Below, one piece after another: positions 25,127 through 33,975 of a stretch of DNA of 64,000 nucleotides. Every line of letters begins with the position of its first letter. The stretch's first letter is position 1. Below the pieces are notes generated by a model. It saw nothing but the letters and a program-made list of their open reading frames with translations. It was not told where the DNA came from and ran no database searches. A program made the translations under genes and the position numbers. Source of the DNA: Zeimonas sediminis. Its GTDB lineage: Bacteria > Pseudomonadota > Gammaproteobacteria > Burkholderiales > Burkholderiaceae_E. Where the stretch lies: the NCBI RefSeq assembly GCF_023721795.1, contig NZ_JAMQYE010000001.1, forward strand, positions 744,001 through 808,000, read 5' to 3'.

Positions 25127-26740
25127 ATGAACTACTCGGCCCCGCTGCAGGCCACGATAGACCGCGCCCGCAGCCACGGCTACGGCGACCTGCTCTGGCG
25201 AAGCGCCTGCCGCGTGCCAGACAAGACCGCGCTGGTCTGGGGCGAGCTGAGGCAGACCTACGCCGAGCTCGACGAGACGGTGAACCGGACCGCCAACGCC
25301 CTGGCCGAGCGCGGCATCGCCAAGGGCGAGCGCGTCGCCCTGCTCTCGCGCAACAACCACGCCTTCGTCGTGCTGAGCTTCGCGGCGGCCCGGCTCGGCG
25401 CGATCCTGGTGCCGATCAACTTCATGCTCAAGGCGGCCGAGGTCGGCTACATCCTCGGGCACAGCGGCAGCGTGGCGCTGGTGGCCGAGGACACGCTGCA
25501 GCCGGTGGCCGCCGAGGCGCTCGCGCTGGCCCAGGCAGCCGGCGCGTCCGGTCCGGTCAGGCTCCGCGCGGTGATCCCCGGACACGGCGTGCCGGCCCCG
25601 GCCGGCTGGGAGAGCGTCTTCGACTGGATGCGCCACGACGACGCGCGGCGGCCCGAGGTCGACGTCGGCGACGACGAGCCCCTGCAACTGCTCTACACCA
25701 GCGGCACCGAGTCGCGGCCGAAGGGCGCGGCGCTGTCGAGCCGCAACCTGGTCGCGCAGTACGTGAGCTGCATCGTCGACGGCGAGATGTCCGGCGACGA
25801 CATCGAGGTGCACGCGCTGCCGCTGTTCCACTGCGCGCAGCTGCACTGCTTCCTGTCGCCGGGCCTGTACCTCGGCGCGACCAACGTCCTGCTGCCCGGC
25901 GCCGATCCCGCTGCGATGCTTGCCGCGGTCGAGGCCGAGCGAGCGACCAAGCTGTTCTGCCCGCCCACGGTCTGGATCGCGCTGCTGCGCCACCCCGACT
26001 TCGAGCGGCGCGACCTCTCCTCGCTTCGCAAGGGCTACTACGGCGCGTCGATCATGCCGATGGAGATCGTGCGCGAGCTGTCCGAAAGGCTGCCCGCGAT
26101 GCGACTGTTCAACTTCTACGGCCAGACCGAGATGTCGCCGGTCGCCACGGTGCTCGGGCCCGAGGATCAGCTGCGCAAGCTCGGCTCGGCGGGCCGCCCG
26201 GCGATCAACGTCGAGACGCGCATCGTCGACGACGAGGACCGGCCGGTGCCGCCCGGCACCGTCGGCGAGATCGTCCACCGCGGGCCGCACGTGATGCTCG
26301 GCTACTGGAACGACGAGCAGAAGACCGCCGAGGCCTTCCGCGGCGGCTGGTTCCACAGCGGCGACCTGGGCATCATCGACGAGGAAGGCTACCTGCGCGT
26401 GGTCGACCGCAAGAAGGACATGATCAAGACCGGCGGCGAGAACGTGGCGAGCCGCGAGGTCGAGGAAGTGCTCTACCAGCATCCCGCGGTGGCCGAGGCC
26501 GCGGTCTTCGGCACGCCCCACCCGGAGTGGATCGAGGCGGTCACCGCCGCGATCGTGCTGCGCGAAGGCGCACAGGCCGGCGAGGACGAGCTCAAGGCGC
26601 ACTGCCGCCAGCGGCTCGCCGGCTTCAAGACGCCCAAGCGCGTGGTCTTCGTCGACGCGCTGCCGAAGAACGCGAGCGGCAAGATCCTCAAGCGCGAGCT
26701 GCGCGAGCGGATCGGGCAAGAGGCCGCCGCCGGGAACTGA
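25127..26740 (+). CDS. Acyl-CoA synthetase (AMP-forming)
   Basis: This 537-residue ANL ligase resembles FadD-type fatty-acid and related acyl-CoA synthetases. Key motifs are LLYTSGTESRPKGAALSSRN (ATP loop, with Glu in place of the usual Thr of SGTTG), FYGQTEMSPV, GWFHSGDLGIIDEEGYL, and the C-terminal KTGGENVASREVE and PKNASGKILKRELR with the catalytic lysine. A GAGGAG box precedes the ATG. It is followed 28 bases later by an alcohol dehydrogenase gene. Substrate chain length is unknown. Confidence 0.92.
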   Translation: MNYSAPLQATIDRARSHGYGDLLWRSACRVPDKTALVWGELRQTYAELDETVNRTANALAERGIAKGERVALLSRNNHAFVVLSFAAARLGAILVPINFMLKAAEVGYILGHSGSVALVAEDTLQPVAAEALALAQAAGASGPVRLRAVIPGHGVPAPAGWESVFDWMRHDDARRPEVDVGDDEPLQLLYTSGTESRPKGAALSSRNLVAQYVSCIVDGEMSGDDIEVHALPLFHCAQLHCFLSPGLYLGATNVLLPGADPAAMLAAVEAERATKLFCPPTVWIALLRHPDFERRDLSSLRKGYYGASIMPMEIVRELSERLPAMRLFNFYGQTEMSPVATVLGPEDQLRKLGSAGRPAINVETRIVDDEDRPVPPGTVGEIVHRGPHVMLGYWNDEQKTAEAFRGGWFHSGDLGIIDEEGYLRVVDRKKDMIKTGGENVASREVEEVLYQHPAVAEAAVFGTPHPEWIEAVTAAIVLREGAQAGEDELKAHCRQRLAGFKTPKRVVFVDALPKNASGKILKRELRERIGQEAAAGN

Positions 26741-26768
26741 CCGACATTCGACCCAGGGAGATCGACTC

Positions 26769-27839
26769 GTGAACTATCGTTGCGTGCACCGCTGGAGCTT
26801 TTCCGAGTGGGGCGGCTCGCTCGCGCTGCGAGAAGAGCCCCTCGAGCCGCCGTCAGGCCGGGAGGTGACCCTGCGGGTGACCCACTGCGGCATGTGCCAT
26901 TCCGACCTGCACATCCAGGCCGGCGGCTTCGACATGGGCGGCGGCAAGCTGTCCTCGCTCGAGCGCGCCGGAACGCGGCTGCCGGTCACGATGGGCCACG
27001 AGATCGGCGGCGAGGTGGTCGAGGTCGGTCCGGAGGTCACCGGCGTGGCGCCGGGCGATCGCGTGATCGTCTATCCGTGGCTCGGCTGCGGCGACTGCGA
27101 GGTCTGCGCGCGCGGCGACGAGCAGCTCTGCTCGAAGGTCGCGCGCAACCTGGGCATCCAGCTGCCGGGCGGCTACGCCGACATGGTCCGCGTGCCCCAC
27201 GAGCGTTACCTGGTACCGATCGGCGACCTGGACCCGGCGCGGGCGGCCACCTTCGCCTGCGCCGGCATCACCGCCTGGGGCGCGATCCGCAAGCTGTCGC
27301 CGGTCACCTCGGACGACTGGATCGCGGTGGTCGGTTGCGGCGGCGTCGGCATGACCGCGGTCGCCCTGCTGTCGGCCACCTCCCCTGCGAAGATCGCCGC
27401 GATCGATCCGGATCCGGCCAAGCGCGAGGCCGCGCTGGCCAACGGCGCGACGGCCGCCTTCGACCCCGGCGCGCCCGACGCGCTGCGCACGATCGGCAAG
27501 GCCTGCGGGCACGCGATCGCCGGCGCGCTGGATTTCGTCGGCGGCGAGTCCAGCTCGGCGATGGCGGCGAACCTGGTGCGGCGAAGCGGCGAGGTCGTGA
27601 TCGTGGGCCTGTTCGGCGGCGAGTTCCGGCTGCCGGTGCCGATGTTCCCGCTCAAGTCGCTGACCGTGCGCGGCTCCTACGTGGCCGGGCTGCACGACCT
27701 GAGGGAACTGGTCGCGCTCGCGCACCGGGTCGAACTGCCGAAGGTGCCGCTCGACCTGCGGCCGCTCGACTCGGTCAACCAGGCGCTCGCCGACCTGGCC
27801 GCCGGACGGGTCGTCGGCCGGGTCGTGCTGCAGCCCTGA
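26769..27839 (+). CDS. Zinc-dependent alcohol dehydrogenase
   Basis: This 356-residue medium-chain dehydrogenase has both zinc sites: catalytic ligands in THCGMCHSDLH and GHEIGGEV, and four structural cysteines in GCGDCEVCARGDEQLCSK. The NAD(P)-binding motif is VVGCGGVGMTAVAL, followed by AIDPDPAKRE, whose Asp suggests NAD. It starts at GTG 26769 with an AGGGAG box. It probably oxidises an alcohol or reduces an aldehyde in the same pathway as the preceding acyl-CoA ligase; the substrate is not determined. Confidence 0.93.
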   Translation: MNYRCVHRWSFSEWGGSLALREEPLEPPSGREVTLRVTHCGMCHSDLHIQAGGFDMGGGKLSSLERAGTRLPVTMGHEIGGEVVEVGPEVTGVAPGDRVIVYPWLGCGDCEVCARGDEQLCSKVARNLGIQLPGGYADMVRVPHERYLVPIGDLDPARAATFACAGITAWGAIRKLSPVTSDDWIAVVGCGGVGMTAVALLSATSPAKIAAIDPDPAKREAALANGATAAFDPGAPDALRTIGKACGHAIAGALDFVGGESSSAMAANLVRRSGEVVIVGLFGGEFRLPVPMFPLKSLTVRGSYVAGLHDLRELVALAHRVELPKVPLDLRPLDSVNQALADLAAGRVVGRVVLQP

Positions 27840-27908
27840 GGCCGCGGCGCTGGGAGTCGAGGCGCCGGGGAACCGCGGCGGCGGATCCCCGCCCCGCCAG
27901 CCCGCCGC

Positions 27909-28748
27909 TCAATCGACCTGCAGCGTGATCCGGTCGAAGCCCTCGAGCGCGAAGTCGAGCTGCTCGCCGGGGCGCGGAAACTTCGACGTGACCAGGCTGC
28001 CGAGAATCGCCACTTCCCCGGCGCGCATCGTCAGCCCCCGGCGGGACACCTGGCTGGCCAGCCAGGCCAGCGCATCGAGCGGGTGCCCCATCAGGTCGCG
28101 CCCGGAGCCGGCGCCGACCTGCTGGCCGTCGATCGCCACGAAACCGTCGAGTTCGGCCAACTCGAGCCGGCGCCAGTCGGTGCGGCGCTCGCCGAGCACC
28201 GCGCCCTCGTTCCAGGCATTGTCGGCGACCAGCTGCAGGCCATGCGCGTTCAGCGTCCGGTAGTCGGCGCCCCGGTCGTCGGCCAGCTCGAAAGCCGGTC
28301 GCACCGCCGCGACCGCCTCGGCGACGCGACTTCGCGAGTAGCCGCCGGCGCGGGGCGGCAGGTCCTCGCCGAGCTCCACCGCGATCTCGAACTCGACGAG
28401 CAGACGCCCATAGTCGGCGGCGCGGGCCCGCGCCGGCGCGCCCACGAGCTGGCGCTGCAGGATTCGACCCGCGACCGGCTCGTCGAGGCCGACGAAACGC
28501 TGCATCGCTGGGTTGGACAGCGCGATCTTCCAGCCGACCGGCCGTCCGCAAGCGCGGGCCTTCATCGCCACGAAGGCGTCCTGCACCGCGTAGGCCTCGC
28601 CTACGTCGGCGGGCGCGCAATCGGCGGGAAACCCGGCGAAGGGCCTGCGGCCGAGATGCTGGTCGACCAGCCAGCGGGCCGCGCGCTCGACGCGGGACGC
28701 CGCCGGGCTCGATCTGGGGGATGCCGCCGGGGAAGCGGATGTCGTCAT
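27909..28748 (-). CDS. 2-keto-4-pentenoate hydratase (MhpD) family protein
   Basis: This 279-residue protein belongs to the MhpD/FAH-type hydratase-decarboxylase family of meta-cleavage pathways, which adds water to 2-hydroxypentadienoate or a similar product. Characteristic segments are GRPVGWKIALSNPAMQ, the metal-binding LLVEFEIAVELGEDLP (Glu-x-Glu), and the final NPL-like GHPLDALAWL followed by ILGSLVTSKFP. The N-terminus carries an extra Ala/Ser/Pro-rich stretch of about 20 residues. No ring-cleavage dioxygenase is nearby, so its pathway is unclear. A degenerate tandem repeat lies between it and the downstream cytochrome gene on the same DNA. Confidence 0.83.
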   Translation of the reverse strand: MTTSASPAASPRSSPAASRVERAARWLVDQHLGRRPFAGFPADCAPADVGEAYAVQDAFVAMKARACGRPVGWKIALSNPAMQRFVGLDEPVAGRILQRQLVGAPARARAADYGRLLVEFEIAVELGEDLPPRAGGYSRSRVAEAVAAVRPAFELADDRGADYRTLNAHGLQLVADNAWNEGAVLGERRTDWRRLELAELDGFVAIDGQQVGAGSGRDLMGHPLDALAWLASQVSRRGLTMRAGEVAILGSLVTSKFPRPGEQLDFALEGFDRITLQVD

Positions 28749-28777
28749 GTTTCGTTCCGGCAAGGGGGAAGGAATCA

Positions 28778-28843
28778 GGCGCGCTCGCTCAAAGGGGCGC
28801 GCTCGATCAACGGGGCGCGCTCGCTGGGGGAACGCTCGCTCGG
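28778..28843. repeat. Degenerate 15-18 bp tandem repeat
   Basis: About four copies of a unit beginning GCGCGCTCGCTC run head to tail: two 18-base copies ending in GGG, then two 15-base copies. The array straddles the stop codon of the cytochrome c gene (28807), so it makes up the Ser/Ala/Pro tail of that protein and part of the following gap. It is probably a slippage product. Confidence 0.55.
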
Positions 28844-29166
28844 GGCGCGGCGCAGACGGTCGTCGGGCAGGGGAAGCGGTAGTAGCGCTGGTTCAGGTAG
28901 ATCGTGACCGCGTCGACGTCCTCGGCCTGCCAGGCGACGCCGACCTCGCGCTGCCAGCGCACGACCTGCTCGCGCACCTGCTCGAAAGTGCGGGCGGTGC
29001 GAACCGCTCGGCCGTGAACGCTTCGATCGTGGCAAGCCGAGCAATGCGCCTCGTAGAGGGTCTGGCCACGCGAAGCGTCGGCCTGGGCGTGCGCGGCCGG
29101 CAAGCCGACGAAGGCGGCGAGCGCGGCGGCCAGCATCGCACCCGCCGCTGAATGAGGAACGAACAT
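28807..29166 (-). CDS. Small exported cytochrome c
   Basis: This 119-residue protein has a signal peptide (to about residue 28, AAHAQA) and one haem-attachment motif CSACH at residues 42-46 preceded by GQTLYEAH, the normal class I layout. The only methionines lie in the signal region, so a distal Met ligand is missing, and the end (IYLNQRYYRFPCP) contains two extra cysteines. The haem may therefore be bis-histidine or have another ligand. The C-terminal 12 residues come from a tandem DNA repeat. It is a periplasmic electron carrier, partner unknown, upstream of the MhpD-like gene. Confidence 0.8.
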   Translation of the reverse strand: MFVPHSAAGAMLAAALAAFVGLPAAHAQADASRGQTLYEAHCSACHDRSVHGRAVRTARTFEQVREQVVRWQREVGVAWQAEDVDAVTIYLNQRYYRFPCPTTVCAAPRASVPPASAPR

Positions 29167-29317
29167 CGGACTCTCCGGTCACTGACACGGGAAGCTTACG
29201 ACAGCCGGCCGCCGGCCGCCAAAGCCCAGGCACGCTTCGCACCCGCGCTTCGGGCAGAATATGCTCGCGGAGCAGCGCCGGGACCCGGCGCAGCCGCGCC
29301 GCGCCTGCCGAATCGCG

Positions 29318-30094
29318 ATGAAGCCCTCCCCTCCCGTCGTCAAGTCCGCCGACCGCGTGCTCGACCTGCTCGAGTTGCTGGCCCGCAAGGCGCACGGCCT
29401 CACCCATGCCGAACTGTCGTCCGCGCTCGAGATCCCGAAGAGCAGCCTGACCCAGTTGCTGGGCAACCTCGAAGCGCGTCGCTACCTGCGCTTTGCGCCG
29501 GGTCCGAACGTCTACACGTTGGGACCCGCGCTGCTCGATCTCGTCGGGCGCGGCCGGGTCGCGGTCGGACTGGTCGAGCTCGCCCAGCCGATCGCGGAGC
29601 GGATCACGAAGCAGACCGGCGAATCCTCGTCGCTGAACCTGCTGCGCGGCGACCAGGTGCAGCGCGTCTGCGGCGCCAATGCATCGCAGCCGCTGCAGTT
29701 CTCGATGACGATCGGCGAGCTCGCCCCGCTCTACGCGGTGTCGAGCGGCAAGATGCTGCTCGCGACGATGCCCGACGACCAGCGCGAGGCCTACCTGAAG
29801 CGCTTCCGGCCGATGAAGATCACGGCCAGGACGATCGTTTCGCCGACCGCGCTGCGACGCCAGTTGCGCGAGGCCGCAAGCGAGGGCGTCGCCTACTCGT
29901 TCGAGGAGTTCACGCCGGGCATCGTCGGCATCGCGGTCGCCGTGCGCGACGAGGGCGGCGAGGTCGTCGGCGCGCTGAACGTGGCGATGCCCACGGTGCG
30001 CGACAGCCCGGGCCACCGGCGCGCAATCGTCGCCGCGCTGCGCGACGGCGCGCGCAGGCTCGAGGCGGACCTCCATCGGGCCCGCGCCGGCTGA
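29318..30094 (+). CDS. IclR-family transcriptional regulator
   Basis: This 258-residue regulator has an N-terminal winged helix-turn-helix (SADRVLDLLELLARKAHGLTHAEL...IPKSSLTQLL) and a C-terminal GAF-like effector domain (ELAPLYAVSSGKMLLATMP, then GIVGIAVAVRD). IclR proteins usually control nearby catabolic operons in response to small aromatic or organic acids. It is divergent from the cytochrome c/MhpD pair and upstream of the nitroreductase gene, so either could be its target. The ATG at 29318 lacks an obvious Shine-Dalgarno sequence but gives the usual N-terminus. Confidence 0.92.
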   Translation: MKPSPPVVKSADRVLDLLELLARKAHGLTHAELSSALEIPKSSLTQLLGNLEARRYLRFAPGPNVYTLGPALLDLVGRGRVAVGLVELAQPIAERITKQTGESSSLNLLRGDQVQRVCGANASQPLQFSMTIGELAPLYAVSSGKMLLATMPDDQREAYLKRFRPMKITARTIVSPTALRRQLREAASEGVAYSFEEFTPGIVGIAVAVRDEGGEVVGALNVAMPTVRDSPGHRRAIVAALRDGARRLEADLHRARAG

Positions 30095-30203
30095 TCCGGG
30101 CGACACGCCGGCCGAGGAAGGAATCACCCGGCCGGGCGAAGGGGCATGCCCGCGCGGCCTGCTAGCATCTCGCGGCCTCGATCCACCCGACCCTCGAACG
30201 ACG

Positions 30204-30833
30204 ATGAGCAATCCCGACACCCTGCTGAGGGGCGAGCGCGCCAAGCCCGCGCCCGCCGAAGTTCCCGTCCACGAACTGATCCGCCTGCGCTGGAGCCCGC
30301 GCGCCTTCGCCGACGCGCCGATCTCCGACGCGCAGCTGAAGGCGATCTTCGAGGCCGCGCGCTGGGCCCCTTCGGCCTTCAACGAGCAGCCCTGGGCCTT
30401 CGTTATCGCGCGCCGCGCCGATGGCGAGGCCTTCGCGCGGATGCTGGCCTGCCTGAATCCCAACAACCAGGGCTGGGCGCGCAACGCGGCCGTGCTGGTC
30501 TTCGCCGCGGCGCGCCTCGAGATGACGAGCAAGCCCGGTCCCAACAAGACCGCGCTCTACGACCTCGGGCAGGCGGTCGCGCACATCGCGCTGCAGGCGA
30601 CCGCCGAGGGCATCGCGGTGCACCAGATGGTCGGTTTCGACGCCGACAAGGCGACCGAGGTCGCCGGGATCCCGGCCGAGTACCGCTGCCTGACCGCCTT
30701 CGCGCTGGGCTACCCGGGCGACCCCGCGTCGCTGCCGGACGCGCTGCGCGAGCGGGAACTGGCCCCGCGCGTGCGCAAGCCGGTCCCGGAGTTCGTGTTC
30801 GGCGGCGCCTGGCAGAAGCCCGCGGGCCTCTGA
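30204..30833 (+). CDS. Nitroreductase family flavoprotein
   Basis: This 209-residue protein has the FMN-dependent nitroreductase fold: RLRWSPRAFADAPIS at the N-terminus, FEAARWAPSAFNEQPWAFV for FMN binding, DLGQAVAHIALQATAEG in the middle helix, and AFALGYPGD near the end. It probably reduces nitro compounds or quinones with NAD(P)H. It is convergent with the NTF2-like gene, only five bases apart. The physiological substrate is unknown. Confidence 0.9.
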   Translation: MSNPDTLLRGERAKPAPAEVPVHELIRLRWSPRAFADAPISDAQLKAIFEAARWAPSAFNEQPWAFVIARRADGEAFARMLACLNPNNQGWARNAAVLVFAAARLEMTSKPGPNKTALYDLGQAVAHIALQATAEGIAVHQMVGFDADKATEVAGIPAEYRCLTAFALGYPGDPASLPDALRERELAPRVRKPVPEFVFGGAWQKPAGL

Positions 30834-30838
30834 AGGGC

Positions 30839-31483
30839 TCAGAGCCCGCTTTCGACCGGCGGCTCGTCGAACGCAGACGGGTCGCCGGACAGCCACTTCT
30901 CGCCGCGCGCGTAGAGCGCCTCGACCACCGGGCCGCGCAGTCCCGGCATGTCCGGCTTGATCCGGAAGCCCAGCCTGCTCTGCAGATAGGCGAGGTGCCG
31001 GTAGCCGTCCGGAAAGCGGCCGAGCAGATCCGGATCGAGCTTCAGCGCCACCGACGGGTCGAGCGGGTCCATCCGGTCCTTCTCGTAGATCGGCTGGCGG
31101 CGGACGATTCGCCACGAGGGCCGGCCGTCGACCGGCCGCCGCTCGAAGAAGTCGTAGAAGCGCCCGGTGCAGACGACGTCGACCGTGGCGCCGTCGACGA
31201 GCGCGCGCTGGTTGATCGTCATCTTCGTCTGGGCGATCGCGCGGTCGCCGCGCAGGTCGATGCTGCAGCCACCCAGGAAGTGGAGGATCGACACGCCGCG
31301 CTCGAAGCCCGCGCGGCTCACCTCGATGAACTTCGGCGCGGGTCCCTGGAACCAGGTCGCCGACATCCAGCCGTCGTCGTGCCAGACGGTGGCGAAGCGG
31401 TCCCAGAAGCCGGCATCGCGCCAGACCGCCCAGTTCTGCACCGTTTCGGCAATCTCCAGGCGGTCCATGGTTTCCCTGTCCAT
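30839..31483 (-). CDS. NTF2-like (SnoaL-type) protein
   Basis: This 214-residue protein carries an NTF2-like alpha-beta cone fold. The pattern is a helix with QNWAVWRDAGFWDRFATVW, then HDDGWMSATWFQGP, and beta strands QTKMTINQRALVDGATVDVVC and FYDFFERRDG-like RPSWRIVRRQPIYEKD. The layout resembles ring-hydroxylating dioxygenase small subunits or SnoaL cyclases, but no catalytic residues can be assigned. About 70 C-terminal residues go beyond the core. It is divergent from the second Bug receptor gene, with a possible operator between them. Confidence 0.72.
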   Translation of the reverse strand: MDRETMDRLEIAETVQNWAVWRDAGFWDRFATVWHDDGWMSATWFQGPAPKFIEVSRAGFERGVSILHFLGGCSIDLRGDRAIAQTKMTINQRALVDGATVDVVCTGRFYDFFERRPVDGRPSWRIVRRQPIYEKDRMDPLDPSVALKLDPDLLGRFPDGYRHLAYLQSRLGFRIKPDMPGLRGPVVEALYARGEKWLSGDPSAFDEPPVESGL

Positions 31484-31524
31484 CGAGTTCGTCTCCCTAG
31501 GTTTGGCGGTTGCGCCTGCCGTGA

Positions 31525-31571
31525 GTTCTCATATGTGAACTTGTGCACACTGCAGGACAATGGCTTATGAT
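31525..31571 (+). promoter_or_regulatory. Probable promoter/operator of second Bug gene
   Basis: An imperfect inverted repeat centred on CATATG (GTTCTCATATGTGAAC, 31525-31540) is followed by TTGTGC (31541-31546) as a possible -35 box. TATGAT (31566-31571) is a possible -10 after a long 19-base gap. TGTGCACA is also palindromic. The region lies between divergent genes and is AT-richer than its surroundings. Confidence 0.4.
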
Positions 31572-31637
31572 CGCAGCGATTCGACGCCTTGCCAATCGAG
31601 CGGGCCGGAGAGGCGCCCCGCCCACAGAGGAGACACC

Positions 31638-32609
31638 ATGCGCAGAAGCTTCCTGATCGGATCGATCGCGCTCGGCGCCGCGTTCGCGGCCGCCCCGGCG
31701 CTCGCCCAGACCTGGCCCGCGGGGCCGGTGAAGATCGTCGTCCCCCAGCCGCCGGGCGGCGGCTTCGACACGGTCGCCCGCTTGCTCGCCGAGCGCCTGG
31801 GCCCGGCCCTCGGCCAGACCGTGATCGTGGAGAACCGGCCCGGCGCCGGCACGCTGGTGGGCACCGAGTCGGTGGCGAGGGCGCCGGCCGACGGCTACAC
31901 CCTGCTGCTGGGCGCGCTGTCGAACATCGCGCTGAATCCGGGCTTCTATCCGAAGCTCTCGTACGACCCGCTGAAGGACTTCGTGCCGGTCGGCCTGGCG
32001 GTCAGCTACTCGTACACGCTGGTGGCGCGCAACGACCTGCCCTGGGCCACGCTGCCCGATCTGATCGCCCACGCGAAGAAGAACCCCGACTCGATCACCT
32101 ACGCCTCCGCGGGCAACGGCTCGGGCCAGCACATCGCCGCGGCGGTGACCACCACGCTGGCGGGCGCCAAGCTCACCCACGTGCCCTACCGCGGCGCGCA
32201 GGCCGCCTACCAGGACCTGATCGCGGGGCGCGTCGACGTGTTCTTCGACATCTCCACCACCGCGAAGGTCCAGATCGCGGCAGGCCGGGTCAAGCCGCTC
32301 GCCGTGTCGTCGAAGGAGCGCCAACCCTTCCACCCCGACGTGCCGTCGGTCGCGGAAACCGGCGTCGCGCCGCTCGAGATGGAGAGCTGGTTCGGGATCT
32401 TCGCACCGTCGGCGACGCCGCCCGCCGCGCTGGCGAAGCTGCGCGAGGCCTTCGCGGAGGCGATGCGCAACCCCGAGCTGATCGAGCGCTTCCGCAACAA
32501 CGGCGGAAAGCCGCTGGCCATGTCGACCGCCGAGACCGAGGCCTTCGTGAAGAGCGAGGTCGAGCGCTGGACCCGGCTCGTACGGCAGGCGGGCATCCAG
32601 GCGCAGTGA
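31638..32609 (+). CDS. Bug-family (TctC) periplasmic substrate-binding protein
   Basis: This 323-residue receptor has a signal peptide ending near ALAQTWP. The mature protein has the family signatures VKIVVPQPPGGGFDTVAR, ENRPGAGTLVGTESV and HVPYRGAQAAYQDLIAGRVD. It binds a small carboxylate in the periplasm, ligand unknown. An AGAGGAGA box precedes the ATG. It lies 67 bases upstream of the enolase-kinase unit, with no strong terminator between, so it could be part of that transcription unit and supply its substrate; this is inference. Confidence 0.92.
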   Translation: MRRSFLIGSIALGAAFAAAPALAQTWPAGPVKIVVPQPPGGGFDTVARLLAERLGPALGQTVIVENRPGAGTLVGTESVARAPADGYTLLLGALSNIALNPGFYPKLSYDPLKDFVPVGLAVSYSYTLVARNDLPWATLPDLIAHAKKNPDSITYASAGNGSGQHIAAAVTTTLAGAKLTHVPYRGAQAAYQDLIAGRVDVFFDISTTAKVQIAAGRVKPLAVSSKERQPFHPDVPSVAETGVAPLEMESWFGIFAPSATPPAALAKLREAFAEAMRNPELIERFRNNGGKPLAMSTAETEAFVKSEVERWTRLVRQAGIQAQ

Positions 32610-32676
32610 CGCGGCCGGCGCCGGCCCGGGGGGAACCGGCGCTAAACTCGGCAGGTCCGAAGCCCTGCCCTCCCCC

Positions 32677-33975
32677 ATGACCGCCACTTCCATCCGCGCG
32701 CTGCGCGCCCGCCAGGTCCTCGACTCGCGAGGCCGTCCCACCGTAGAAGTCGACGTCGCGCTGCAAGGCGGCGCGATCGGTCGCGCATCGGTGCCTTCCG
32801 GCGCCTCCACCGGCGCGGCCGAGGCGCACGAGCTGCGCGACGGCGATCCGGCCCGCTACGGCGGACTCGGCGTGCGCCGCGCGGTCGCCAACGCCAATGG
32901 CGAGATCGCCGCCGCGCTGCGCGGCTTCGATGCCTGCGACCAGCGCGGCCTCGATGCGCGCCTGCGTGAGCTCGACGGAACCCCGCAACTGGAGAGACTC
33001 GGCGCCAATGCGGTGCTCGGCGTGTCGCTGGCCGCCTGCAGGGCCGCCGCCGCGGCGCTCGGCCAGCCGCTGTACCGCCGGCTCGCCGAACTGTCGGGCA
33101 CCGATCGCCCGACGATGCCGATGCCGATGGTCAACATCCTGTCCGGCGGCCTGCATGCGGGCCGCGGCATGGACGTGCAGGACTTCCTCGCGGTACCGGC
33201 CAGCGCTTCCTCGATCGAGGAAGCGATCGACGTCGTCTCGCGTGTGCGGATGGCCGCCACCGGGGCGATGGCTGCCCGAGGCCTTTCCACGCTGCTGGCC
33301 GACGAAGGGGGCCTCAGCCCCGGCCTGGCCACCGGCCGGGAGGCGCTCGAGCTGATGATCGAGGCGATCGCGCGGGCCGGCCTCGAGCCGGGGCGCGACG
33401 TGGCGATCGCGATCGACGTCGCCGCGACCTCGCTGAAGGGACCGGCGCCGGGCGTCTACCGGCTGGCCCGGGAGGGACGCGACGCGACGAGCGACGAGAT
33501 GATCGAGATGACCACCGGCTGGGTGCGCGACTTCCCGGTCGTGTCGATCGAGGACGCGCTCGACGAGGAGGACTGGGCGGGCTGGCGCAGGCTCACCGAG
33601 CGACTCGGCGGTGCCGTGCAACTGGTCGGCGACGACCTGTTCACGACCAACCCGGCGCGGGTCGATCGCGGCATCGCCGAGGGCGTCGGCAACGGCGTGC
33701 TGGTCAAGCTGAACCAGAACGGCACGCTGAGCGGCACGCTCGACGTGATCGAGCGCGCGCGTCGCGCCGGCTACGCGCCGGTGGTTTCCGCGCGCTCGGG
33801 CGAGACCGAGGACCCGTTCATCGCCGACCTCGCGGTCGGCACCGCCGCCGGCCAGATCAAGATCGGCTCGGTGCGCTGCGGCGAGCGCATGGCCAAGTAC
33901 AACCAGCTGCTGCGGATCGAGGAAGAAAGCGGCGCGCCCTTCGCCGGCATCGCCGCGCTGTCCGGGCGGCGATGA
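32677..33975 (+). CDS. Enolase paralogue
   Basis: This 432-residue protein is enolase-like along its whole length. Enolase dehydrates 2-phosphoglycerate to phosphoenolpyruvate. Conserved features include PSGASTG (40-46), the acid/base pair region ADEGGLSP (Glu210), metal ligands Asp247, Glu292 (SIEDALDEEDW) and Asp319 (LVGDDLF), Lys344 in VKLNQNGTL, and Lys395 in QIKIGS. Two active-site loops differ: SHRSGETED becomes SARSGETED, losing a conserved His, and the loop after His160 is GRG in place of the usual acidic residues. It overlaps the next kinase gene by four bases. It is probably a specialised paralogue acting on a different phosphorylated acid; a normal glycolytic role is the alternative. 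Confidence 0.85.
   Translation: MTATSIRALRARQVLDSRGRPTVEVDVALQGGAIGRASVPSGASTGAAEAHELRDGDPARYGGLGVRRAVANANGEIAAALRGFDACDQRGLDARLRELDGTPQLERLGANAVLGVSLAACRAAAAALGQPLYRRLAELSGTDRPTMPMPMVNILSGGLHAGRGMDVQDFLAVPASASSIEEAIDVVSRVRMAATGAMAARGLSTLLADEGGLSPGLATGREALELMIEAIARAGLEPGRDVAIAIDVAATSLKGPAPGVYRLAREGRDATSDEMIEMTTGWVRDFPVVSIEDALDEEDWAGWRRLTERLGGAVQLVGDDLFTTNPARVDRGIAEGVGNGVLVKLNQNGTLSGTLDVIERARRAGYAPVVSARSGETEDPFIADLAVGTAAGQIKIGSVRCGERMAKYNQLLRIEEESGAPFAGIAALSGRR

Noticed and set aside
28778-28843. CRISPR-like array
   Set aside because: The units are contiguous with no spacers, only 15-18 bases long and degenerate, and no cas gene is present.
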